Below are positions 1-14,511 of a stretch of DNA of 64,000 bases, one piece after another. The position numbers and the translations under genes were made by a program. Position 1 is the stretch's first letter, and each line of letters starts with the position of its first letter. This stretch comes from Rhopalosiphum padi (Eukaryota; Arthropoda; Insecta; Hemiptera; Aphididae), in the NCBI RefSeq assembly GCF_020882245.1, contig NC_083597.1, positions 74,874,152 to 74,938,151 of the forward strand, in the 5' to 3' direction. Below the pieces are notes generated by a model. The model saw nothing but the letters and a program-made list of their open reading frames with translations. It was not told where the DNA came from and made no database searches.

Positions 1-3000
1 TATAGTAACTCAGAATTAGTGTAATATTAATACTTAATAGCAGTTAATTGATATTTACTTAAATCAATTCCGATGTACTGTATATTATAATGGTATGATT
101 ATTTCGATACATAAAAATCGAAATTTGGACGAGTAGTTTATGAGTTACAAGCAGCGCTGAATTGGCAAGATATCGGCCTACCTAGTTTTAGAATTTCTAA
201 CGTTTGATTAAATTAAATTTCGGTTTAAATAATTCAAATTAATTATATTTTCTACCAATGTTTGTACCTACTAATTTATCACAAAAATAAAAATATTACG
301 ACCAAACAGTTGAAATCCAGCCCATATTTTGAGCGACCCACCGAGTCATACTCGGTAGTTCGCCAGACTAATCTGGCCCTGATTACCAGTATTAAAAGTT
401 TATGTAAGCAGATATTTATTTTTTTAAAGACCAATATTTTACGATGTATCCGTACCTCTCCACTCAATTAACGTAAACTTTAAAAACTTATAAATCATAA
501 ACTATTCATCAAATTTCGAATTTTATATTGAATTACTTTAAAATATACCGTTATTAAATTTTTAAACAATGAATGTTCGATAAAATAATCACCCAATAAA
601 ATTTCGAATTTGTCAAAATACGGTGTTACATTAATATTATTCCCACTTTTCCTATACTTTTTGTTATTTTTCCTAGTTATTAAAATAATACTTGAAATTG
701 TATTTTAATTTTATCCCCTCCCCTTAAATTATACTTACTAGATCCAATTTTCTACCAGAAAGGCAAAAACCATCCCTAAAGTTGGAGATTAGAGGATTTT
801 TTCTGCTCCAAAAGACAAAAATAAATATCATCGTTGTAATATCAATAATTAATTCAAATATTTATCGTTTCACTCAAAATCTACAAAAAAATATTATTAA
901 ATTCATAATAAAAGAGTTTTCCTATTAGTTATTATTTTAGTTTAAACTAAAATTCATACCTATTTTATGTCAAATAATTAAACTATATTTTAGCCTACGT
1001 TACTCCAGCAGAATTGTTTTTGTCTAGAGTGGCGTTTATTGAACAAATAACAAAATAACTAAACTTAATATGCGGTGCTTATAATTAAATTTCAAAACTA
1101 TTCATTGGGCTATTCATAGTTCTTTTAAATTAAGAAAAATATATTGTGTCCTTTTTGGCTGCTGTTTCTTGTATTAGCCATACATCTGTTATAATTTCGA
1201 GCTCAAAACATTTTTATAGTACTTCAGCGTATATGCCTCTATTGATAGGAAATGTTAACACATGTTTGATGGAATTTTTAATTTTTCAATTAATTTTGTC
1301 GGTAGAAGGCTTATTGCATTATTTTATATGTTATACTTAACAAATATATTGAAGCTCATTTTAAGGTTTCAAAAGTACTTTTTTTTAAATTTTGAATGAT
1401 AACAGTTACAATTTTAAGAAGATGCCACACCCACCATTTATTATTGTTCTTTCCGTCATACAAGCAAATTTGCGTTCAACACAACTAATTTTGTGTTATT
1501 AGCATACATTTTAAAATAAACTGACTTACTATTAAATTTATATGTATTAATCGTTTATGTATTGTACGAACATTATTCGTGTTCATTTATTAGTTTTTTA
1601 TAATCTTTAATTTTTTTTTTAAACAAATTATACCTAATGTTATAAGAATGCCTACGTAAAATATTACAATACAAAACTTTTCAGAACTTACTTAAAAATT
1701 AAAACTTCCTAATACCTAAATCAATTTATTATCATAATTAATTGTCTTACCTTAGTCTTTATTTTTGAGTAGGAAAGATATTATTTTTACATTTAAAACC
1801 CAAAAGATTGTTGTACATAAAGTATTGTAATTTTCACTGAATTTCTTGAATTTTTAAATTTTACGATTAAATTGTTATTATGAATATTTTTATAATTACT
1901 ATAATACTTGTATACTGAGGTCTTATAAACTACAGTAGACTGCTTAAAACTGTTTCAAATATTTATTTATTATTAAATTACGTTCTGCTTGCGCTGCGAA
2001 GAATCTAATATAATCAGACGTATTTAGGAATTTAAAATTAAAAAACCTAATCTAACCCTAGATAAGAAAAAAAAACGCGTGCCGTATTAATCGTATTATA
2101 TTAAAATACTCTGCAAAATTCAAAATTTACTTCCCCTAAAAATTAACCGCCCGGAGCCCAATCCTCCCTGGCTTTCCTCTAAAAAGGTCTCTGAATATAA
2201 TATTACCTTTTCCGAAATTGTTTTATTTAAATCAAATATTACATGATTTGGATCTTCTTAATTCCGATATCTAATTAATAATTAATTATAATTATTATTC
2301 TATTAAGTTTAATTTAAACAATGTAAATAATGATTTACACTACGTTAAAATTAATTTTATTTTACTAAAAATGTAATTAGAAGATAAGCCGGTCCTCTCG
2401 AAAGTGTACTTCTTAATGAATGAATAAAATAATAACTTGATTACTCTAAATACTAAATACTGTGTTTTAATAAAATTATCCTAATGAGAGTTTATGTCAT
2501 CCTTATTAACAAAACTATTTTTATCTGTTATTTAGATTATAATATATTAAATATTAATCTATATAATTTAATATGTCTATACATAACCTATGATTATAAT
2601 TTAGCGAAAAATAATAATTTTTTAAAATTCGTAATTATACAAATTACCCTTGTACAATATATTTGTAGTTAATATTAAAATTCAATTTATTTCTATTTGA
2701 TTAAAAATAATCGTCAATGTAAATTTACTACGTATTTATGTTAAATTTAAAGCACAAGCATTACATTAATTATAATATTATTTTAATTCATTGAGTACAA
2801 ATTAATTTGGTTATTACTTATTTTATTACTACGACAAAACATACATCTGAACTGGCTTACAGTTATATTTATAATATTGTAATATGGGAAAAAAGTCGTC
2901 CGTAGCCATGTTACATCACAACATTATTCACTGGGTATGTGTGTTACACACGTACCTTGTGGACTTGTGGTTCGTAAATAGTTTAATTATTATGTATAAT

Positions 3001-5499
3001 ATCAATAATACGTCAGATAGTAATGCGTCCATATATTATAAATACGAATTTACGGACTAATACTGATACCAGCAGGGTTAGGGTTTATCAATGTCAAGGA
3101 GTCCTTGGAGTAACTTTAGTTCATTTATAAGTATCTATTTCTCACACTTGTACTTTAAACACATCGACATTTAAAATTAAATAAACTTTTTGTTTGCTGC
3201 CGACTAATTATACATTTATGTGTTTTTGAATTGGTTATTAATTATTAAATATTATGTATTATAAAGTTTTATTATTTTGAGTTTTTAATAGTATAATGAA
3301 ACTATAGTATAACCTCAGTGGTAATGGTATGTTTGTACTCGTTTATTTGTGTTGACCTTATTATTGATTCGGTATACATACATTTGTTAGTTTTTCGCCT
3401 GAAATAATATTGTATTTCTGCGACGTATTTCTGAACAGTTAATAAGTCTTTTATTATTATTCGATATCAATGTCTATAGCGACAAATATACAAAAATAGG
3501 TAATTCGTTAATCCATGTTTTCTCCCCAGTCCTTACATCATATTGTTTACTTTATCATGTTGACACGTTTTACTTTCACTTTTATCGTTGTATATATAAC
3601 TTAAGTGAAATCAGTTAGAGATTTAAAATATATTTTAGTTCTAAGGAAAATAATTTTAATAAGTAATAACACTTCTTCATTAGTTAGATATCCATTAACC
3701 ATTAAAGTATTGCCTAAGTATAGAATACATTTGATTTTGTCAAAAATAAGTATCTAATTGACAAAAATGTATAGTCAATAAAAAATAAATGTAATATTTA
3801 TTTAATTTAGTTAAATAGCTAACTTAATTTTACCAAAATTGCTTTAAAAATGTTTTAAATACATTATGTTAATATTGAAATATAGTAATTTAATTTCCTG
3901 TATTTAAGCCATAAATATGAATATACTTAAATGTCTACGTGAGGTATGCGAGGTAGGTATTTACAAATAATATATAGCTTAAAGCTTAAATTTTCTTAGC
4001 GTCTAATATTTTTACGTTTCTTCCAAGACAATATTTAAAAATTTCGTATTTTTACAACTTATGAAAAATATGACCTTGTCTTTCAACAAGGTCGAAAGAA
4101 AAGTATCTAGTACAAGCATGTTATTAGTTTCCTGCTTATTTATAAGTTAAGTCTAACCAGATTCTTACTTGTGGAAAAACTTGTAATACTACATATTATG
4201 ACATGACTAGTTTTATTTCAGATTTAAAATTTGGTTTGATAATACGAAAGAATATACCTACGTCCTATTTGTACTCTTCGATATACTACTTTATAGTATT
4301 ATATTAATTCTAGTCTAATTTTGAATTATGAAGACGACCTTCAGCTATTAATTGCAAGCAACTTAGTCTTAGTGGTAGTTGGCCTTTGTACCTATTACCT
4401 AAATAAACACGCAACACGTCTAATATCACAAATACAAAATATTTATTTTTCGTTAATAAACATATTATCTGTAAAATTGTTTATACAATAAAAATATTAT
4501 GTGCTAAATGCTAAAATACAATAACATCAGTTATTTGACAAAAATTTTATGTAATAATTACACTTTAAAAAAAAAAATATTAAAAATCAAACAATTTTAG
4601 ACTAGTTTTGTGTTAATACAATTTTAAATGATTTATAAGTATGTAACTTAGATAAACATTACTATATACTAGTAATTATTCTTTCATATACTATATTCAA
4701 TTTATTTTCTTAGTTCAGTTTCTATTAAAAAGTAAAAACATACCTATATTGTATACATTAATTAAAACTTATTCGCAGATTTTAATATTCTAGTTATCTC
4801 AGTTTGAATCACGAGTGTTTTTCAACTATTCTTAACATTTTCAATTTTTTCAAATAGGTATGAATTCTATTATAGGTAGTAGGTACCTATCATTAAAAAC
4901 ATTGATTTTTATTTCAACAGATATTAAAATGCTGTTATTTTGATCTTGCATTCTCACGTTCGTTTTTATTATCGTACACAGTATATACTGCTTAATGCTT
5001 ATGTGTGATAAAATAATCATATTACTATTAAAACTAATTAAGTAAGTGCTAGCTGCGACACCTAGTTCGTATAAAGTAAATAAGTATATCTTATTAATAG
5101 TCTTATAGAAGTTAGAAACTTGCTCATACATTAAAACTATATTAATAAATATAATTAAAAAAATATTCGCTTATATTAAATCTTAAGTAAATTTAAGTAT
5201 ATAGTATATACATTTTTACAATTATTAATACTGAGTCACGTTTTATTGTTATTAGAATTATTTTTTCTATTATAAGAGTTATTTATGTACACAAATAACG
5301 CAACTTTAATTATTATTTTCTAAAATAAAAATTTTAAGATCATTCCGAGTTGAATATAAATGTTTTATTTTTTTTACCCGAAGATTTGCTATCGACAGCT
5401 TTTTTATGATCAATTGACCCAACAAAACAGGCTTCTCAGTCTTAATCATTATTATCTATACCGGTCTAAGTCAATAGGTTATAATATTGCTTTGGATAT
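1..5499. other. Gene-poor AT-rich intergenic DNA
   Basis: No convincing coding exon was found on either strand. The open frames here are under 100 codons, rich in Ile, Asn, Tyr and Lys, and look like chance frames in AT-rich DNA. No clear terminal inverted repeat or tandem array was recognised. Confidence 0.6.
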
Positions 5500-5745
5500 T
5501 GTTACGACCTTGGTCACGTAAGAAAGGGCGAGCTTAATAACTTTCTCCGATCATGTCAGTCGTGTTCGCGCCATCGACGGTGTTCACTGTCCGCCTCATG
5601 GTATACTGCAACGTCGTGAATCAATATTATTAAATACTAACTTAATACTGTGTTTTATTAATAACACAGTTAATAAATTATAACGATCTCCGCTGATCGG
5701 CATCGGCCCATATATCAACCTAAACACTGTACTGACGGTAATTTG
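5500..5745 (+). promoter_or_regulatory. Probable ACLY promoter and non-coding first exon
   Basis: This short stretch is richer in GC and CpG than the surrounding several kilobases and lies upstream of the ACLY coding exons. It ends in a possible splice donor (CTGACG then GTAATTTG near 5738). The first coding exon of ACLY opens directly after a polypyrimidine tract and AG at 7824-7825, ten bases before the ATG, so an upstream untranslated exon must exist. Placing it here is an inference from base composition and the donor-like site. Confidence 0.35.
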
Positions 5746-7825
5746 CTTTTTATAAAAATATTTTTCTTATTTAGTTATTATATTATTTTAATTTGATCAC
5801 ACTTATTTTGTTTAATTAAAACAATGTTAAAATTTTTTTCAGTAATTTTAAGTTAGTATGTTTAAAAAATGAATACGTATTGAAGTAATAATTGAAAATA
5901 TAAAATTAATACTAAGAATCCAAAAAAACTTGTGTGCTTTTAAGATTAGTGAACATGAGTACATGACTGAGTCATGTCTACTTTTAAGAACTATAACTAA
6001 AAGTAGTAATTGATATTTGATTATATTAAGTATAACAGTAGAATAACAATTAGGTATCTACAATGTTTACGTTTTGATTATAATTTTCTATTGATAATAT
6101 TTTCTTAAAATTAATAGCATTGATCATATGGCTTCAATTTTTCATAATTTATTATAATATACTTTTTTATAAACCTGTATTATGTATTTTTGTACGAATC
6201 ATTAGTTTTAAAAATTGATGCAGTAAATATTCTCATATTTTGATGTTTTTCAATTCATAAGTAAATTATGAGAAAGTATAATATAATAACCAAATTAATA
6301 ATTTAAAAAAAACTGGTTTTAGCCACGTTTTTGGTATTTCTAAAAATAGAAATTTTAAATTATGAAATTGTTACTAAAAGTAGTTCTAATAATATTCATT
6401 AAATAAAAAAATATAGGAAATTAATTTTTAGGCATTTTTATAAATTACATTTATAATAAGAGAATATATTTTTAAATGAATAATAAATGTAATTAAATAT
6501 TATTACAGATACCAAGCTATTAATGTAAACCAAATTATCTGTATCTATAGAAATGTATTATTTTATTTTTTCTAATATTAAAATTACACCCAATATTAGA
6601 GTGAGGATCACATAATTTGTGTCAATCAATTACTTTATCAATAATTTAATTAAATGAAATATTATATTATATTAATTTATATTACAATACATACATTATT
6701 GTGTTAATAAATACATTTTATATTCACTCATTTGAAACAGTATTATAAAATGTAGCAATGAATAATATAAAATTGTGGAAACTATATAAATATTGTTTTA
6801 ATATTTATTTTTAAAGCACGTTCCATTCGTATTATTTTTAACGAGTTGTTAATTAACCAATTAAGTATACAATTAAATTGATATATTTAGTAATAATCTA
6901 ATATATTATGTTCATTAATTTGTGGCAATATATATAACCAAACCTACACGTCATACATGATTTATCCTTGTTTCAACTACAAATCATTATGTAATTGTAG
7001 GTATAAATTTAATGTATAAAATAAATATAAAGAATCAATGATGAATAAAAAATTTTGATATTCTCTCTTGATTAACAGAATAATTGTACATTTTAATAAT
7101 AATAAAAACTATTTTTATTTAAGTTATTCTCCATATGCTTTGCTTCTTATATATATATTATATGTCTGATATTTTTACGAATAATATATAATATTTAAGG
7201 TCGTTCAAGTTTACTTATAAATGAAGTTGACCTTTAATGACCCCTGTGTTATCTATATTTTTTATGAATGCCCATATTTTTTTAATATTATAGAGATTGA
7301 TAGAATAAATTGCTCAATACTCACTTATACATTAATCAGACTATTTTTGTTTAAATGTTGTACTTAGATTTAATGTTTTAATATTTTTTAATTTAAATTA
7401 TTTATCAATCAAAAAATTGGCCTCTGCTACATTATTGGATAATTCTCCAAGAGACTTGATTTAAAACAAAAGTGGTATTGTGATCTGTTATAAAATTAAA
7501 AAAAATAGAATAAAGTATATTTTAGAAAGAAGTGTTATCAATAAATCTTCTTCATCTGCAATATTTATTATCATATTATATCTTATGTTTAATCTTTACC
7601 CATATATTTATATACTATTAAGCAATGTAAATTGTATATTGCACATGAAAATAAAAACAAAATTTTGGGGTTTATGATATATCTATCTATATTATTTAAA
7701 AAAAAATTAATAGTTAATGAATAAAATCAAAAACTTTATTAATTAATAACTACATTTGTAAACATTTTATAATATTATTATGATTATTTATGTAATTTAC
7801 TTATTATCTATATTTTATATTTCAG
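5746..7825 (+). other. Probable 5' UTR intron of ACLY
   Basis: About 2 kb of AT-rich sequence between the candidate first exon and the acceptor at 7824-7825. No coding exon or recognisable transposon end was seen in it. Confidence 0.35.
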
Positions 7826-7835
7826 TTAATTCATA

Positions 7836-10800
7836 ATGTCAGCCAAAGCAATAAGTGAAGCAACCGGAAAAGATATCATAAACAGAAATTTAGCCCCATT
7901 AACATCTGCTGTGAAATGCCGGTTTGCTTCGGTTAATGAAAACACTAAATGGGAAGACCTCGTACTGGATAACCCATGGCTTAAAACTGAAGTATTAATA
8001 ATAAATATTTTATTTTTAATTAATATTAATAATAGTTAATGAACATTTTATTATTTTTAGAGCTTAGTTGCAAAACCTGATCAGTTAATAAAACGTCGTG
8101 GTAAATTAGGCTTGATTAAAGTAAAAACTAACTATTCTGAAGCTAAACAGTGGATTCTAGAGCGGTTGGGTAAAGACCAACAAATTGGTCGTGCCAATGG
8201 AAAACTGAAAAATTTCATCATTGAACCGTTCATTCCTCACAAAGATGTATGTATAATATATGCTTATTTACTTAAAATAAATTAATATTTCTAAAGAATT
8301 GTTATGTGTAGGAAGAAGAAGCATATGTATGTATTTACTCTCATCGCCACGCTGATACAATTCTCTTCCATCATGAAGGTGGTGTAGACATTGGAGATGT
8401 TGATGCTAAAGCATTAAAACTTGAAGTACCAATTGGACAAAATGTAACTGAGGAACAAATCTTAGAAAAGCTATTGACCAAAGTCAGCCCAGCCAAACAA
8501 AAGTAAATATATTTTAAAATTTCATCTAATACATTTATAAAATTGATAAATGTATCATATATTTTAGAACTATTGCAACATTTATAGTTGCTTTATACAA
8601 AATGTATGTCAACCTTTACTTCACATATTTGGAAATCAATCCATTGGTAGTAACAGATAGTGCTATATACATTTTGGATTTGGCTGCAAAAGTTGATTCT
8701 ACTGCTGATTTTATTTGTCGTTCATCTTGGGGTGAAATTGAATACCCACCACCATTTGGACGAGATGCCTTCCCAGAAGAAGCCTACATTGCAGATTTAG
8801 ATGCTAAAAGTGGAGCTTCTCTTAAAGTAAATTATAAAAACAACAATGCAATTTAGTATTTTTGTTTATAATCATTTTAACTTATAAAGATGTTTCTAAT
8901 AATTTCAAATTGTTTTTTGTTTTATTTAGTTAACAATCTTAAATAAAAAAGGACGTATCTGGACAATGGTTGCTGGTGGTGGTGCCTCTGTTATTTATGC
9001 TGATACCATTTGTGATTATGGTGGTGCTAGCGAATTGGCCAATTATGGAGAATACAGTGGTGCTCCATCAGAACAACAAACTTATGAGTATGCAAAAACA
9101 ATTTTGGGTTTGATGACTCAAGAAAAACATCCCGATGGCAAAGTTTTAATTACTGGAGGTGGTATTGCCAATTTCACCAATGTAGCAGCAACATTCAAAG
9201 GTATCGTCACAGCTTTGACAGAATACCAGACTAAAATTTTAGATCACAATATCACAATATACGTTCGTCGTGCTGGTCCCAACTATCAAGAAGGTCTGAG
9301 AATTATAAGAGAAGTAGGAAAAACTTTACGTATTCCCATTTATGTATTTGGCCCAGAAACCCACATGACAGCTATTGTTGGGTATGCTCTGGGTAAAAAA
9401 CCAATACCAAAAGAAACTGAACAAGAATCTGTTACTGCCAATTTCCTCTTACCTGGTGGACAGGTAATACACTTGCCTATAATTAAGTTATTTATTGGTA
9501 TTAAAAAATAAAATGTTTAGGACTCAAATTCTGTGAATGCAAAACAAGAAGTTGTTGATGGATCTAAAGGTGGTGCAACAAGTCCAATAGTAACATCATC
9601 TGTACGACCTAAGTTAACTTTGACAGCCCCTTCTGTTAAGCCATTATTTGGAAGCAATACTAGGGCTATTGTTTGGGGAATGCAAACTAGAGCTGTCCAG
9701 GTAAATAATAATTTTCATATTTTATATTTGTTCATCTTTTAATGCTAGTCTTTGTTTAAAAGAAGTCTTATTTAATTAAAATACGATGAACTTATTTTAT
9801 TTTCCAGAGTATGCTTGATTTTGATTTTGTTTGCCGAAGACATGAACCGTCTGTTGCATGTCTTGTATATCCATTCACCGGTGATCATAAATTGAAATTT
9901 TACTGGGGACATAAAGAAGTCTTAATTCCTGGTAAGTGATATCTTTGTATGTATTTGATATATCTAATCAAACATTTATTTTTAATTATAGTTTACAAAA
10001 GAATGGAAGATGCCATGTTGAAGCATCAAAATGCCGATGTCTTAGTAAACTTTGCATCTTTAAGATCTGCTTATGACAGTACAATTGAAACTCTTAATTA
10101 TCCTCAAGTAAGATTGAAACACATATAACACAATGGTTTTAGTATCTTTATAGTTAACATTAATTAATAATTAATATTAATGCAAATTATTTAGATCAGA
10201 ACTATTGCTATTATTGCTGAAGGTATTCCTGAAAATATGACAAGAAAATTAATATTATTGGCCAATGAAAAGAAAGTTACAGTTATCGGACCTGCCACTG
10301 TTGGTGGATTAAAACCGGGTGGTTTTAAGATTGGTAACACTGGTGGTATGATGGACAATATTTTACATTCCAAATTATATAGAGCAGGAAGGTAATATTT
10401 CAACTTTTAAGGCAATTCTTTACAACTTAAAAATTTTAAATTATCTAGACTAAATTAATAATTATATTTAAATTGTATTTATAGTGTTGCATATGTCTCT
10501 CGGTCTGGTGGTATGTCTAATGAGTTAAATAACATAATCTCAAGAACAACTGATGGTGTATACGAAGGTGTAGCTATTGGTGGTGACCGTTATCCAGGCA
10601 CTACATTTATGGATCACATCATGCGATATCAAGCAGACCCAGAAATTAAAATGATTGTACTGTTGGGTGAAGTTGGAGGAGTTGAAGAATATGAGGTTTG
10701 CGAAGCCTTGACTCAAAAGAAAATCACAAAACCACTTGTGGCCTGGTGTATTGGAACTTGTGCCAGTAAGCTTAAACACTTCTTCATAGGATTAAAACAA

Positions 10801-12741
10801 TCTGTTTACAACCCATGCCAATCTATTATGATCTTTTCTTCTCTCTATTAAACACTGTTTCTATTTTCAGCATTGCATTGATTTTCTTCTTAATCTTTTT
10901 CTACTAAATCGTACCATCTTTACCAAGGTCTACCATTTAATTTTTTATAACTTTATAAATGGGTCTTCTACTCACTAGATATAACCTGTCCATTCCTACC
11001 ATTTAATGGCTAAAAGTCGTACACTTAACTTATACATGTGCCATAAGTTTTCATTAGTTCTTTGAAAACTATCTATGTTATTTTATACCAGTCTATAATT
11101 TGTCAGTGTTTGTTAAACAAAAATCTATAGTTTTTCTTCATCTCCCTGTTGCACGTCAAGCACCACACAATTCAGGTATAAATAAAAATATGTTTAAAAA
11201 CAATATTTATTTTTATCAGGTATGTTTACATCTGAGGTTCAATTTGGTCATGCTGGTTCATGTGCCAACTCTGATCAAGAAACAGCTACTACCAAAAATG
11301 CCAGCCTCCGTGAGGCTGGTGCATTTGTACCAACTTCGTTTGACTTTTTGGGTGATATTATTCATGATGTTTATAAGAAATTAGTGAAAGAAGGCGTTAT
11401 CATTCCTCAAGCTGAATTACCACCACCAACTGTTCCCATGGACTACTCTTGGGCACGTGAACTTGGCCTTATTCGTAAACCAGCTTCATTTATGACTAGT
11501 ATTTGTGATGAACGTGGACAAGAGTTATTGTATGCTGGTATGCCAATTAGTGATGTTCTTAAGGCAGATATGGGTATTGGAGGAGTTATATCACTTTTGT
11601 GGTTCCAACGTTCTTTGCCGCCATATGTGTGCAAATTCTTTGAAATGTGTCTTATGGTAACTGCTGATCACGGACCAGCTGTATCTGGTGCTCACAATAC
11701 TATTGTCTGTGCAAGAGCTGGTAAAGATCTAGTTTCATCTCTGGTTTCTGGATTATTGACTATTGGAGACAGATTTGGTGGTGCTTTGGATGGAGCTGCT
11801 AAACAATTTACTGAAGCATATGACTCTGGTTTGATTCCAATGGAGTTTGTGAACCAAATGCGTAAAAAGGGATCACTCATTATGGGTATTGGTCATCGTG
11901 TAAAATCGGTAAGTCATTAATTTTCCTAATAAATATAAATGTTATATTAATCATGGATAATTTTTTTTTAAGATCAATAATCCAGACATGAGAGTAAAGA
12001 TCATAAAAGAATTTGTTTTGGAAAACTTTCCAGCCACTCCATTATTGAACTATGCTCTTGAAGTAGAAAAAATCACTACATCTAAAAAACCCAATCTTAT
12101 ATTGAATGTTGATGGATGTATTGCTGTATCATTCTGTGACTTATTGAGACATAGTGGAAGTTTTACACGTGAAGAAGCCCAAGAGTATATTGATATGGGC
12201 TCAATTAACAGTTTATTTGTACTTGGAAGAAGTATTGGATTTATTGGTTAGTAATATATCATAATATAAAAGATATTTTAAAAGAATGTCAGCGCAGTAT
12301 TTGTTTTCTCTCTTAAACACCCACATCACAGATAAATACATTAATTTATCAATTTTCTACATTGTTATTTTTTAACTTTATATTAAAAAGTTATATATTT
12401 ACATGAATATTTTATTGTATTAAGATAATATCAATATGTAATACCTTCAAAAGTATTATTCTCTATAATTTTTATTATTGGTAATTTTACCCTTAGATTT
12501 GATAAACGTAAATTAAAAAAAAATGATTTTGTACTAAAGGGTTTTGTTTGTGTTACACATAGGCCAGAAAAAAAAACACATTGCGCTAACATTCTCTTAA
12601 GAAGATAAAAACATTTTTAAATTAATATTCAATATTTTCTTTATTTTAGGACATTTTATGGATCAGAAGAGATTAAAACAAGGGCTCTACCGTCATCCAT
12701 GGGACGACATTTCTTATGTCTTACCAGAACAATATAACTAG
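7836..12741 (+). CDS. ACLY: ATP-citrate lyase (ATP-citrate synthase), complete, 13 coding exons
   Basis: Cytosolic enzyme that converts citrate, CoA and ATP to acetyl-CoA and oxaloacetate, feeding fatty-acid and sterol synthesis. Exons: 7836-7991, 8061-8246, 8312-8502, 8568-8826, 8930-9463, 9521-9700, 9808-9931, 9992-10107, 10195-10391, 10485-10765, 11220-11908, 11973-12246, 12650-12741. All junctions are GT...AG and keep phase, giving 1092 aa against about 1100 in human. The start MSAKAISE matches the family N-terminus. Seen in order: the ATP-grasp half with FTYLEINPLVVT and EEAYIADLDAKSGASLK, the citrate-binding part with GEYSGAPSEQQTY, the CoA-binding part with RSGGMSNELNNIISRTTDG, the phospho-histidine loop FGHAG with His752 (equivalent to human His760), then the citrate-synthase-like C-terminus ending RHPWDDISYVLPEQ. 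The linker around residues 430-490 is poorly conserved. A possible AATAAA signal lies at 13227. No break was seen. Confidence 0.97.
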
Positions 12742-14367
12742 GAGATTTTTTTAAATTTTGTTTTCTATTTTAATTGGTCGACAAGTGAACAAATCCATTT
12801 GCGCTATATAAACACCAATAGAAGTTTTGGTTGCGCACAATTTATTACCTGATAAGTCTACACACAAGCATTTTAAATAGCATCTCAGTTTCAATATTTA
12901 AAACAGTTTTGCATTTGATTAGATACCACTAGTAATAATTTTTACTCTGTACATAATAATTACTATTTATTCATTGGGTTTATATGTAAACCTGTACAAA
13001 AATTGCATACATTTTTAATGCACCGTCTTTATTATTTTTATTTATTTTTTTTTTTGGTCTTAAAAAAGATTATTTTAGAAATTGTTTAAGATAAAATAAG
13101 TTTGTTATTATTGACTTGATTATGTATTGACTTAAATAATGGTGATAATATTCAATTTTTAGATTTTTATTTTCATATTTTTAGTGTTATTTCTGATGTA
13201 AATTCTCAAACCGGTCTGAAATGTATAATAAATTTCTCCAACTTCTTAGTTGGTAGAGGTAATACATTACTATATTCTTATCAATTCTTTTATACCTTTA
13301 ATATCCTAGTATATTGCTTTAAACTTTGTTAGTTTTTTGTAGGCCTTGGAAATTAAACATAGGTACACATAATATAAATATTTAACCACAAATTTGATAT
13401 TTTAATCAAGTATTGTACAATACTAAACTCTTTGTAGCAAGAGAACGCGACACACACCGACCAAAATCAGTTTTTCTACGTATTCCCTAGTGACCCAGCC
13501 ATAGGCAAACCAGTTTTGATAGCAGAGTAACGCGGGGGGGTTGCGCAGAATCTATGCATTCTATCGCTAGACAAAGTATATATTTATTTTTATTAAAGTA
13601 ATATGAAATTAAAAATAGACAAATATTATAAATAAATAAAAATAAAGTTTTTATCAAGAAATCCTATTCAATTAAAAAAATTTGCTGTCACGTGATATAT
13701 TAGTTAATTCTTATCAAATGATACTAATAAAATATATACTGAAACGAAATTGAATTTTCTAAACACATATGCGTAAAAATGCTCATTTCCTCCTCATAAA
13801 GTATCAAAATAAATTCAATTTAATATTAAACCACACTCTCTTAAATTGAGAATTGAATCATTTTTATTGCTCCAAAATATGTTTAACACCGCAAATAAAA
13901 ACAAAAAACTAGTAATTCTGCTCAGAATCTAAGTCTAGTCATGTACAAATTAAGATCTGGAGCCAAAATTAGACAATTCGGTCTTGAATGTGACTCATAA
14001 GCGCAACTAGGGTTAAAATTCTGAGAGAGTTACAGACCCCCTAACAAAACTATGAATTTAAATTATCCCACAGGAGGTATCACAACACATTTTAAATTTT
14101 GAACTAAGAGATAAACATTAGATTTACAATAATGTGGTTTTTTTATGCATGTGACATTATCTTGAGAAATGTCAGCCAATTATAAAAATGGGATACTCGA
14201 CTCAAAATTGTATACATTTGTTAACCTATATTATGATAATAATGAATAAATTTGAAAACCGTTCTTGTAACAGGTTAGACAGTCGATCTTAACCATGTTT
14301 TGATTTGCCTCGTCACAGAAAACGACCTTTTAGAAGTAGCACTACTTATTAGCAAAGTAAATGCAAC
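12742..14367. other. ACLY 3' UTR and intergenic DNA
   Basis: The first part is the likely 3' UTR of ACLY, with an AATAAA hexamer at 13227-13232. Near 13430-13560 a more GC-rich patch has two partly similar pieces (TAGCAAGAGAACGCG and TAGCAGAGTAACGCG). They may be remains of a repeat, but no full element could be drawn. No gene was seen. Confidence 0.5.
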
Positions 14368-14511
14368 CATAGGCGGAAATCGGGTGGGGGGGGGCTTGAG
14401 GGGACTAATCCCCCCAGAAGTTTAAAGTACAGTTCTTAGCATTATATAGGTGTAATGAGCATATATTGCTTAGACCCCCCCCCCAGACATTTCACCAAAT
14501 TTCCGCTTATG
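14368..14511. mobile_element. Short hAT-type MITE (144 bp)
   Basis: The ends are inverted repeats: CATAGGCGGAAAT on the left, and on the right a sequence whose reverse complement reads CATAAGCGGAAAT. It is flanked by AATGCAAC and AATGCAAT, an 8-bp target-site duplication with one difference. Inside are a long G run next to the left end and a C run next to the right end. It has no coding capacity. Confidence 0.7.

Noticed and set aside
1146..1340. 64-codon open frame in the left gene-poor region
   Set aside because: No family signature, non-ATG start, no nearby splice or polyadenylation evidence.
11100..11384. 94-codon open frame in the ACLY region
   Set aside because: It overlaps ACLY exon 11 in another frame and the intron before it.
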